A DNA stretch of 64,000 bases. Source: Rhodamnia argentea. Taxonomy: Eukaryota > Streptophyta > Magnoliopsida > Myrtales > Myrtaceae. The position numbers and the translations under genes were made by a program. Positions 11,607 through 22,347 of the stretch are shown one piece after another. The notes under the pieces are model-generated. The model did no database searches, was not told the origin of the DNA, and saw nothing but the letters and a program-made list of their open reading frames with translations. The stretch lies in assembly GCF_020921035.1 (NCBI RefSeq), contig NC_063158.1, positions 2,338,001 through 2,402,000 on the forward strand. Direction: 5' to 3'. How positions within the stretch are numbered: the first letter of the stretch is position 1; each line of letters starts with the position of its first letter.

Positions 11607-13880
11607 AGCCCCTCTTAGGAGAAGCAATTGGAGCTTGTCATCCGAAAAAAAATCATTTTTATACGTAGATATGCCTAAGTGAGTGTGTGTGTGTGTGTAT
11701 TGATAGTATCATTATACGATTTGAATTGTATTGTTAGCTTGAAATGATGACATGGCTCTGAGTATGCTCTCCACTTGTCAGAATGAATCTTGTGGATCAA
11801 AAAACTTCTGGTCTTTCAAAATTTTATAATGTATGTCATGGTACTTGGAAGCCAACAGATAGTGCTTATTTCTAGGCTTAAGAGCCACTTCTGCATGGGA
11901 CAGCATACCTACTTCGAGTTTCATGATGTTATACTATAGCCCCTCCATGGTGTCAGAGCAAAATTTGGAGCTTATCATTTGAAAAGGACCCATTTTATAC
12001 TCAGATATGTCTAAGTGAGTGTGTGTGTATATACACACATATCAATTATAAATGCAAGGAATGGATAATTAGATAAATGAGAAAATTCGACGATATGTTT
12101 CATACTTTACTAACAAACCGATCCTTGTGTACGGTTTAGAATGAAAGAAAGAAGTTAGGAGCCCTCGACGAAAGCTACTTCTATATAAGGAGCGAGTTAT
12201 TATAAACAAAAAGGAACGATTATCTTTCTCATTGAGGTGCAACTCTTTATTTCATATAAAATTCATATATGGTACGAAACATATACAAAAAGCGCGTTAT
12301 TAACAATTTGCAAACTTTCCAACCCAAAAAAAAAAAAATTCGCAAACCTACTAAATGAAAATATTAGTTGACGTTCTGGATCATAAAGGGCCATTTGAAT
12401 GAGCGAGTTACATTGATCATTAACAAAAAGTTTGTCATATCACGTAACAAATCACTTTTATAATACACCTAGTATTATTAGAATCAACATATTAATGATA
12501 AAAAATTGTTTATTGGGAACAAAATCAGCATTAAGGCTCTTGAGACGCCTCCTCTTCTTAGTCTTGACAAAAACATCTTGATCGAGTTGGGTCGGGTCAC
12601 GCACACTCCTCTAATGATTCGGGTCCGATCGAGCATTATGGGAACCCGTCCCGACCCATTGACACCCCCTAATATTACTAACACACAGCCACAGGTCAGA
12701 GCTCATGAAGCTACGAAATAAGGGTTTGTTCTATCAATTCGTATTAATATTAAGGGCCTCCAACTTGCGTGACAACCATCCTCTGCCATTTTCCTGAGTC
12801 CATCACTCGGGTAGTCTGTTGACCCCCACAGCTTGAGCTGGATGTGTTGAAGGCCATCCTAGCTATTGTGGCCACTGAACTCGCTCGTGGCTTGTTCTTG
12901 GCTTTTCGGGGCCATTGCTCTGTATTTCTTTGAATCCTCCTGATCTTGGCTGGTGGCATAATCTGAGCTTCGACAACGACTATATGCTCTCGATATTACG
13001 TGGCATCACTCCTTCAAAGGTTTTCTTCCTATTAGAGATATACAACAATTTCTATATGATATTTCCATTAATTATCCGTGCCTCTTGTGATTGCACGTAT
13101 ACTGCCCCGTACATCTCACTTTTATTGTACATATCTTGATTGAGATATCATCTTAAAACAGTTAAACTAATAAAGCCTAGAATAGGCTAATGTGTCCTTC
13201 ATTAGTGTATATCTAAATAACACAAATTCCATCATTCTCTTTTGCCTCGTTATTCTCAACTCTTCCGATGCTCGAAATGCCTGATTACGCGAAGCACAAA
13301 TCTTATTCCATACTGAAGATAATGTTTTTTTTTTTTTTTTCCTTTTCCTTGCTCAAATGACATGATAACCCCGGATTTTTCATTTGCAGGAGGATCAAAG
13401 GCACTAAATGGAGCATAGAGTTGTGTCTACAACACGGGAAAAAAAAAAAAAAACACCCGTTCTCGTATTGAAACGAAGGCCTTTTTCAATTAGGCAATGT
13501 ATTTGCGTCATTGGTGGACGGTTTCTTCCAGAATGACGAACACAAGCAAACATCCCGAGCCATTTCACCTTTCTTTATAGCTCGAATGAAGTGATAACAG
13601 AGCACTTTTCGTTTGTAGGGGGAGCAAAATCACTAGATAGAGGATAGAGACACGTCTACGACATGTCCCCGACATCGGTCCTTTTAGACAAGATCGCTCA
13701 CGATAACAGGCCTCAAGTGAAATCGCGTCCAAATCGACAGCGAGTTTTCCCATCTCACAAAACACGAAATTGACGGATCGCTAAGCTTGGGCTTGGGCTT
13801 GGTCTTGGCTTGGTCTTGGGCCGAGCCCATTTGTTTGCTCTATTCACTACTGCCAATAGAAAAATAGCGTACTAGTTAAG
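11607..13880. other. Intergenic with a local duplication and TG microsatellites
   Basis: A block starting 'tagcccctc' and running through 'ctaagtgagtgtgtgtg' occurs at about 11605–11697 and again at about 11934–12028, each followed by a TG/TA microsatellite. Near 13783–13832 there is a degenerate tandem of 'gcttggtctt'-like words. No gene is supported. Confidence 0.4.
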
Positions 13881-14132
13881 GTCCGTTTGTTTCGAGGAGA
13901 ACGAATGATTTGAAAAAGAAGAAGAAGAAGAAATTATTAAAAAGGACCAGTTATATCACTTATAAGAATTAATACACGAATAATATTTTTATCATTCATG
14001 AAAAAAATTTAGATATACATTATTGCCGATAATAAAAACATTCTTAATCGACTAATTATTTCGGTCGATGTGAATGATCATTTTAAAAAAATATTTTTCA
14101 AATCATTCATTTCTCGTAAAAATAAACGAAGT
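13881..14132. mobile_element. MITE, about 250 bp, imperfect TIRs
   Basis: The left end reads gtccgtttgtttcgaggaga then acgaatgatttgaaaaa. The inverse of the right end reads ttcgtttatttttacgagaa then atgaatgatttgaaaaa, giving about 36 bp of imperfect inverted repeat ending in an identical 'gaatgatttgaaaaa'. The interior is AT-rich with no coding capacity. Ends beginning 'CCGTTTGTTT' are common among plant hAT-like MITEs. The target-site duplication is not clear. Confidence 0.5.
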
Positions 14133-15200
14133 TCGCTTCAAAATCTGTCCCGAGTCAAGTGGATAAAAACATGTACGAGAGAAATGTGCAATTTTCCCTT
14201 TCTTGACCGAAGACTTCATTATGGATATTTGTTCAGAGCACTCTCTATTATTTCTTTTAATTTTTTCTACCCAATAGTTTGATTTGACCTCTTCTCCACA
14301 ATCATCGTACCTCACTTACGTGGATTTTCGCAAAATTGTGATGTCACAAACTCAGTGATTTCAATTAAAGCGGTTAAAAAAGTCGGATCCGACCCGAAAA
14401 TTTGAGATATTTTAAGGGTTGAACCTTGGTCTTCTTCGGATAGAAGGAGCTCAATTCCCACGATAAGGTCTCAATCTCGTCTCGCATTCTTGTCCACCGT
14501 TGATATCCGATCTTCACTGATCCGTTTCTGTGCCTCCGCTTTCATGGTGCTTGTCTTGCGGATTCGATTAGGATTATCGACTAGATCTGTTGGTTTGCAC
14601 TGAATGCTGGCTATGCAATTGTAGTTTTTCTTATTTTTGTGTCGGGGTGTCTGTTCTTCTGCTTGATCTTGGGAGAAATCGCAGGAAATGAGTTAGGATT
14701 AGGTCCGTATGAGCTCTGGCGAAATCTGATTGTAACTCTTGTATCGGTTGTAGTTGATTGGATTCGTTGTGGAGCTCTATTTCCTTGACCTTCCAGCATT
14801 GGACAGACGTCAGAGCAAGGAGATCGACCTCTTTCTCACGAATATGAAAATAAGATTTACTTATAAATTCGTAATTCGGTAATTTTTGCGGTTCATTTTT
14901 CAAGGCCGGCGGCCGAGCACTTGATTTTAATTGTACCGTTGAGATCGTTTAGCTAACGTTATTTTACTGGAGATTCCATTTCGATCGTGCTTCGAAATGT
15001 CGGCCATCAATTGTTGCATTAAGAAAGGTCGTGAGATTGTCAACTGCCGATGCCGCCGAGAAAGCGACGTTATGCTCCAAATAAGTAGGGTTGCTCTTAT
15101 TGTGCTCCCATTTGGATTTTGTTTCCTTGTGCGTTGTATGCAGCAATTCTGCTTCTTGATTGATAAGATCGTCTGGCCCGTGCCTCGAGACCACATAAAA
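14133..15200. other. Unique-looking DNA without a supported gene
   Basis: Base composition between 14.4 and 15.2 kb is less AT-rich and resembles transcribed UTR/intron sequence. Open frames of 70–98 codons exist on both strands (for example 15260–14964 on minus), but none shows a motif or splice-consistent extension that I recognise. Possibly a decayed gene fragment. Confidence 0.3.
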
Positions 15201-15204
15201 ACAA

Positions 15205-15990
15205 GGGATAATAAAACAAATAGCCTTTAAACTTTTATCCAACGTATAATGTAGTCCCAATCATTTAATTTATTCTATACGATCCCTAAACTTTAACCCG
15301 GCGTGCAATATGATCTCTAAAATTTTAATTTGTTTAATATGGTCCCTAGACTTTTGATAAAATATTCAATGTTGTCTTTGAATTAAATTAACGGAATGAC
15401 AATATTAATTATTTTCATATAGTTTAGGAATTAAGTTCATGGACCACATTGAATAAATTAAAAGTTCAAGGATCACATTACATATTAGGTTACAAATCAT
15501 GGACTATATTGAACAAAGTAAAATATTAGAGAACACATTGTACACACAAAAATTACCAAAAAAATCTTAGACCTATTGCAATGATACCAATTCAATGCTA
15601 AATATTTTTTTTCTAATTTAGTCATAAAATTTTTGCAGTTGTGCATGTACAATCCTTTAGGCCAATTTTGGATTACTCCAGCCCTTGTCTCTAGCCGGTT
15701 GCCGAGCTTAGCAACCAGCTGGAGGAAGAAGAAAAAAAAAAAAAAGGAAAAAGGAAAAATAAAACAAAAAAATTGAGAAAATGTTAACATATTATTAAAA
15801 ATTGGTCACGTTAGCACCGATCGTGCCACGTCAACGATTTCCGGCCAAAACTAATCGAAACGAATGAATTGGCACAATTGCAATAGATTTAAGAATTTTT
15901 TTTGGTAATTTTTCACATTACACATCGAGTCAAAATTCAAGGACTATCTATATTATTTTTTCCAAAATGAAAGAAGCATTCAACTCAATT
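15205..15990. mobile_element. Foldback repeat interrupted by a second, nested TIR element (15548–15913)
   Basis: The outer repeat has arms made of 'gatccctaaacttt' / 'aaaagttcaaggatcacatt'-type mirrored words. It is interrupted at 15548 by a second element whose left end (aaaaattaccaaaaaaatct) and inverted right end (aaaaattaccaaaaaaaatt) match, continuing into 'ctattgcaat' and 'ccaattca'. The outer sequence resumes after 15913 with 'cacattacacatcgagtcaa' and 'aaaattcaaggactat'. The inner element is of the same general family as those at 10655 and 29812. Confidence 0.5.
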
Positions 15991-17991
15991 ACCCGAGTTT
16001 GCAAAGGTTAGGCTCGTGTTGCTAAGCCAACAGATGCCAAGACTGGTCGATTCCAAGCACTTGGAATCGTTCCGATCCAGTCTGTAAAGTCAGTTTTTGT
16101 AGGACATTGATGTTATAGACTACGGAATTCTAGATGGTATTTTGAGATGACGGTGGACCAGCAGTTACAGCCCAATAAGCATGGGACAATATTTTGGCAT
16201 TCTCCTCGGTTTTTGTATTGGGCCAAACCCCAATAATATATAATTATTTATATATAAATATATACAATTGCAAAAAAAATCTGAAAACAAAGCAATAATA
16301 AAAGTCCATTGAATATTTTTTTCGTTGTGCGGACTCTCCTACTCTCTTTTTAGTCTTAATTTCCATCTTGTTTTTTGTCATCTTTTCCTCTAGTTTTTTT
16401 AATGCGGTTACGATGTTTTTATCATGTAATGGCTAATTTGGTATTGAATCCGAACATTTTAGTGGGGCGTGCTAATTTAAAAGTCATGACGTAGTCGTTA
16501 TGTTTTTGCCATGTAATCAGTTTATTAAGTAACTAAATTTTAAATAGTTACGATTTCTCGTGGTTTAGCCGCTCCGTCCGATTTATGTCCAAAATATGGG
16601 GTCTTTGCAATTACATTTGATTAGACTTCTACAAGATAATGCACATCCCTGGTCCCTGGTTTTACAAAGATAAGACACCCCTAGTTCCGATCCATAATGC
16701 CCCATGCATTTGACGCTCGTTACATGAATGAAGCATCTTAATGAAGTGACCGACGCCTTGTAATTTTTAACCAGCTCTCATCTAGCGGACAAATTTCGTC
16801 ATTCTACTTGTTATGTTCGAAACCTCTTTGATGGGCAAATCCCGGAATTTGAAGTTGTGACTCCCAAAGTCTGTCCGTTTTGTGACATTCAAAATGGTAT
16901 ATATTTCACATAAAAAACAAACAAAAACAGTATTTATTTCTTTTTGCATTTCAAATGCCAAATATTGTATATCATCGACTTTTGAAAATCTAATAGCAAT
17001 ATAAAAATTAATGTACGTCATACGGATATCAATTCGATTTTAATTTTTTTTTTCAATTACATCAATATAATCATTACGGCAAATGAGCGAAGCGCGTAAC
17101 ATGGCATGAGAATCATTTTAAAGGGCGTGCGGATTTGACGGTGATGTAGTTGTCTTTGCCCTGTAATCCTTCCAAAACCATTTTAATAATTAATTTCTCG
17201 TGGTTTAGCGTTACGTAATTTATGTAAAATAGGTGTTTGCAATATCATTTGATTAGACTTCTACAAGATAATGACCGGTCCCTGGTTTTACAAAGATAAG
17301 AAAGCCCGTTGGGCACAAATTTAAATAAGTTTTTAGGATATTAATTTTGCTTAAGATAAATGAAACACGAGGAGAAAAACGAGATGATGGGCATAGAGAT
17401 ATGATCAGATCCGTCGAATGGGTGGATCGGATCTTGTCATAAATAATCCAATTCAGGCTTTGACATGTAGATTTGTCGTGCGTGTGACGAATGTGGGGGC
17501 CACCTCAATTATAGTGGAGCGATAAGTGGGTTCGCGGGGGGAGGGGGAGTAGGTCCGCTCAGTCTCATCGCTATCTCTACATAACGGTACGCGATTGATG
17601 TTGCGCATTCAAAAGCGAGACGTTTATCCCGGTTGAATTATAATATCGAGAAGTACTAGATAGCTAAAAGTAGAAATCACCCCAAAAAGGATTGGCTTAT
17701 TGGAAATGGATTTCAAGCAAGTACTTTTTGAGACATAAAGTTTCACACGTTTAACATTTTCGAAGCGTGTACCGTCTTAAAACCTATTCCAATTATAGAA
17801 TTTAATTTGTGGAGCTCAACATTTTTTTTTTTTTGGTATGTCATAACTCTAATTCTATACTCTCTGACTTTTGCTCTGCTTCTTTATAAAGCTCGAATTT
17901 CGCGCTTATAATGCTAGCATCTCCACTTTCGATTATCTTTCCGAGCAGGGTCGCATCGCTATTGGCAACTGTTTGAACATAAGAATGGTGC
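15991..17991. other. Intergenic with a dispersed duplication
   Basis: Two related blocks, about 16468–16680 and 17122–17310, share 'tctcgtggtttagc', 'tttgattagacttctacaag' and 'ccctggttttacaaagataa'. The second copy has small deletions. No gene is seen. Confidence 0.4.
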
Positions 17992-18600
17992 TATAAATAG
18001 TCTTGTAGATAAGAGAGAGAGAGAGAGAGAGTGGGGCCCATGTTTTTGAATGCTGAAATTTGTAAAAGCGGGGTAAAGCTTAAAAGGGAGTGCGCTCCAG
18101 CTGCAGGGGAGCGGACTTCAAATCCAAATTCAAATTTTATGCAATTTCTCCCCCTTCTTCCCCCCCCAAAACCTTTTTTCCTCAACTTGGGGCAAATTTC
18201 GTAGCACAACGTCCGACAGTCCCTTTCCCTCACCGACACGTGTCCGTCGCCTGCACCGTTTGTCTCGTTTCCATGGGATCATTTTCCGGTTTGAAGTTCG
18301 CTCTTATTCTTCTCTTCAAGTAATTTATTTGTTTAGAGTGCGCATTAAGATTCTTCGACATGCAATAGCGATTTGGGCCGGGTTGTTCGGGTCCTAGGAC
18401 TCGGGATCCCATTGGCAATGGCTCGGGCTTCAACCGCTGGGATCGAAGGATCTAAGGTCCGGGACATTGAGGACTTCGACCCAAACGCCGGACGATCAGA
18501 TGCGGACAACAAGGCCTTATGTTACAGGACAACTGCTGAGGATTCCGGTCCGATCGCCGGCGATTGGGAGAAGACGAGTGGAGGTGACAATTAATTTTTA
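17992..18600 (+). other. Promoter-like TATAAATAG followed by an unassigned open frame
   Basis: A good TATA-box match (gctataaatagtc) lies at about 17990–18002, followed by a GA tract and a less AT-rich stretch. An open frame in this stretch has an ATG at 18418 (MARASTAGIEGSKVRDIEDF) and stops at 18592–18594. I recognise no domain and find no downstream exon. It may be a short gene, a gene relic, or chance. Confidence 0.2.
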
Positions 18601-19286
18601 TGAACGATGACTCTTTTCAAAAGCAGGAATTATCGTTTTAAAGTTTTAAGTATGAATTAAGATGATTTCTCTCCCTTTGTTTCTTCATTATAGAGTCCAC
18701 ACATGCCACTAAGCCACTAAATAAGTCCTTTAGTTGTACAAAGGGAGATAAGTCGAGGATGGAGGAGCATGGCATGGACAGAAATGAAAGGACCATACGG
18801 TTCGAACAAATGCTTCACACACAAAAATGAATAAGGTACGTACGTGTAAGATGCCGTGCGGTGGTGGTGCCTACACGTGATCCTTGTCCCATCAGATGTC
18901 GATGATTTTCGGCCTAAATTGGTCGAATGGATTTAGTTGGTACTAATGTGAAAAGGTCAGAACTAAATTTGACTAATTAAAATATTTAAGATCGGATTAA
19001 TACAAATGCAATAGATTTCCAAATTTTTTGGTACTTTAAAAAAAAAAAGTGAACTATTAAGTGGACGATCCGGACAAAAAAAAAAAAAGTTGGACAATTA
19101 AAATAATTGCTGTAATTAATCTCACTAACCTATTCGTCGTAAAATGTTTTTCGGAAGATGAATATATTTCTCAAAATAATAACAGTTGTTTTTATATGTT
19201 GACTAATTTATGTGGGGGTGGAAGTCTTCATCTTGGAGAAAAACATTTTACGTCACGAGATGCGATGACGACCACGTCGTGCATAT

Positions 19287-19511
19287 GATTAATTATTATT
19301 ATTTTATAACCGAGATAACCGAGCCGGCTTGCGCGCAAGCTTGATTATTCCTCGAGGGAGACTAACACATCAACCCACCGTTATGGCCCCCTACTTAAAT
19401 CACGGGTGCTCGGTTGGATAATCGAATCTGGGATCGGTGCGTTTAACCACACAATTCCAAGTGCGCCCTAACAAACCGAGCCACCCATGCGTGAGTTGAT
19501 TAATTATTATT
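19287..19511 (-). mobile_element. tRNA-derived SINE with 14-bp target-site duplication
   Basis: The 14-mer gattaattattatt occurs at 19287–19300 and 19498–19511 and flanks a 197-bp body. Read on minus from 19497, the body contains a pol III box-A-like sequence (GTGGCTCGGTTTGTTAGGGC). About 30–40 bases later comes a box-B-like AGATTCGATTATCC, the order and spacing of a tRNA-related head. A non-tRNA body follows, and the element ends beside the other duplication copy in an A/T-rich tail (ttataaaat). No RNA-coding role is expected. Confidence 0.65.
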
Positions 19512-20820
19512 GTTCGTATGCTATGAATTTCATTTTATCGACGTTGCATATGTATGTATTAGAAGTGTGCAAGGTCCGATAAAATGGGGCTTGTTCCATA
19601 TTCACATATCTACGTATAATATTTTCGTGATTCGTATGAAGATGTCCACGTCGCAATGAACATCCATAGTTATGCGAATCTCATTTTTATGTACAATAAT
19701 GTATTTAACGAGAAAACATTTAACAGAAATTTTTTTCTTCAGGTGCAAGTTCTTTTCTTTGCCTAGAATTTCATTTCTACGAACACCGATTGTATTTAAA
19801 AATTAAAAATTTATCTATCCAAGTGGGCGATCCATTGGTCCGGTTCCCTCTTAGAATCGAGAACTAAACTTCTCGAACACATGTTTCATTTTGAAGAGCG
19901 GTGGTTCAGGCCGGTAACCTCCAGAACCGAATCAAACCTATCGATCCAATTTTGATTCAGGCGATTTTCAGTCCGATCGATCCATCTTACTCACTCACTC
20001 CTCGCATGTATTTCGCCTTTGACTAATCGGTTACTTATCGAGTCAATGCCTCACGACGAGTACGTCACATGAAATAAGTTTTCACCCGACGCCACCGAGA
20101 CCAAACATTAAAAAAAAAAAACAACAACCGGAAAGAATGGAGCGGCTCATTTCCGCAAGAAGTTTGACTAAACCGAGCGTTACAGCTTACCGGCAATACC
20201 CGGTAAACCGGTTGAGCCGGTGACCGTTCCAAAAAAAATCGCCAGCGTACGGCGCACATATGGCAGGTCCGCTCCCACCGGCAGTTGGCAAGCATTAACT
20301 GTTCTTCCCCCGCCCCTCAAACATGTTTTTTTAGCTTTTGACCCAAAAAAAAAAAGAAACATATTTTTTAGCTAGTACATTATCAATGCAAATAAGATGG
20401 TCAATTATTTTATTTTATTTTTAAAGAAAAGAGCTCTAAAATTCTGTTTTTTTTTTTGCCATACTAAAATTTTGTTTATTATTTACAATTACTACATGAT
20501 ACCTGCATATCAATGTTAATGATAATCGAAAGATCTTAACTGTGCTGCATCTAGAAAAGATTAAATCGAGAGAGGCAAATTATTTATATCGCTGAAGAAG
20601 TCCCTCAAAGTGAATCCTCAATTTAGGTCAGTTATCTTAGATTTCAAGTTGTACCCAAAATGCACGCGAGATCGATATTAATTAAAATTGAGTAATTATA
20701 TGGATAAACCAAAATTTCAAAAGAGAGAGAAAAAAAAAAAAGAAACCCATTCACTTATGAGAAATTGAATTAAATCATCAAATTTTGTGAGGACAATATT
20801 CAGCTTAGTACTTATGCTCA
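19512..20820. other. Intergenic, no gene seen
   Basis: AT-rich with short mixed stretches near 20.1–20.3 kb. No supported coding or RNA features. The last part probably serves as upstream promoter DNA for the gene starting near 20.86 kb. Confidence 0.45.
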
Positions 20821-20821
20821 T

Positions 20822-22347
20822 ATATGTATATATCTGTACTCTGTTTTCTCTCTGTCTCTTTCTCTCTCTAACATTTGGAATTATTGGGAGGACAGAGCAG
20901 AGTACACTGATCAGCAGTTGGCTCCTCAAAAGCTGTGCCTCAATTTCAAACTCTGTTCCATGCAAAAAAATCTCCCATCATTAGCTTCTTTCTCTTCTTC
21001 ACCCTCGCTATCCTCCTCGTTCGGGATCGATCGTTCCCGGCTCAAGAAATCGAACACGAGACGCCTTCTCTCTCTCTCTCTCTCTCTCTCTCAAGCCCTG
21101 TTCTATTGGTTTCTAGCATTTGGTTCGCTCTTCTCCGTCCGTACAGGTAAGTGCGTGAGCAGTGAGTGATGTTTATGTTCATGATCGCGACGATTCTCCA
21201 GCTTTCCATGTTCGCGCATTCCCTTTGGAACGAGCTTTTCTCGTAATTTATGCGAAAAAGAGTGCAATTCTGAAATGGTGGATTTTACCGACATTCCCCC
21301 CATTGAGCTCTTTCCAGCCCCAAAGATTTTGTTTTTAGCCTTTGATTGATTCTTTGGCTTCTTGCCTTCTTTTCTGGGTAATGAAAGCAAAAGATTTCTA
21401 TTTGACCCTCGCTTGTTATCGATTTGTTCCTGCTGATTTTTCGTTCTGGGTTTCGCTCCTTTCTTACATCAGTTTCTTTAAAAAATTTGAAGAAATGGGG
21501 GGTTTTGCCCTGAGGATGCTCTGTTCCTCTTGGGATTTGATGATCTATCGCTGAGGGAGAAGTAGAAAAGTCATCATTTCCTATTTTTTCGCAGAAAATT
21601 AAGCTAATTATCTGTTTGAAGGAACTTAGCGTATATTTAGCAGAGTGCTCACCTTTTTCCTTTGATCTCTTCTTTTGAAAATCGGGGGAAGTGTACGTGT
21701 ACCCAATGTACTGTAAATTGATGTCACTCTGACTTGAAAGCAGAGCTAAAATGGCTGAATCACCAATAAATCCACTCACGCATTCATTGTGACCCCTTTT
21801 TTGCATATTTGGAATCATCCTTTATTCGGACACGTACTTGGAAAATTCGTGTCAGGCTCATTCATCTCCATTTACTGTTAGCTCTCTCTCTCTTTTGGGT
21901 CATTCCATATCTAATGCCATGAAATTGAAGAAGCTCACGAGCTCTGTAGTATCTCTCTGCATTCTTTAACGACACATTCTGATCTTCTTCTTCTTCTTCT
22001 TCCTCTTCTTCAGGAAGTCCAGCTGAAAGCAAAGGAAGGCAGGATGTTAGCCTGTAGTTTCATTAACTGCCGCTCTATCATTGACCTTGCTTTTTCGCAA
22101 TTCATATTTCAAAATTCCAACTTTAACGTGACCCAAGATTGCGAATTTTGAGGAAGATCTCTTGAGACGAATCATTACTCTCGTTAAAAATTGATGGGTT
22201 TTCAGTTGGCAAGAAAATGCATTTGCCTTTTGCGTAGTTGAGGCTCTGGGTATAACTCCGAGAGGTGGGATTTTTTGGACTATCAAAGGTGGTTTGGTGG
22301 GTTCCTTGTGAATTAAGCATCTTTGTTTTGCCCCTAATTTGAGAGAA
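20822..22347 (+). promoter_or_regulatory. Promoter, 5' UTR, 5'-UTR intron and uORF of the SAP30-like gene
   Basis: TATA-like sequence (tatatatct) lies near 20828 and a (CT)n tract at about 21067–21092. A leader exon ends at a strong donor (gtacag|gtaagt) at 21146, and a long pyrimidine tract precedes the acceptor at 22013, so a leader intron of 867 bases is likely. The second leader exon carries a 35-codon upstream ORF (ATG 22044, stop 22149–22151) before the main start at 22348. Confidence 0.5.

Noticed and set aside
12750..12959. Coding-like, less AT-rich patch (minus frame PPAKIRRIQRNTEQWPRKAK)
   Set aside because: Reminiscent of retroelement gag debris but no domain, no borders and stops in all longer readings.
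14964..15260. 98-codon minus-strand frame with a protein-like end (AFSAASAVDNLTTFLNATID)
   Set aside because: No family recognised, no supported start or splice partner; left as an unassigned stretch.
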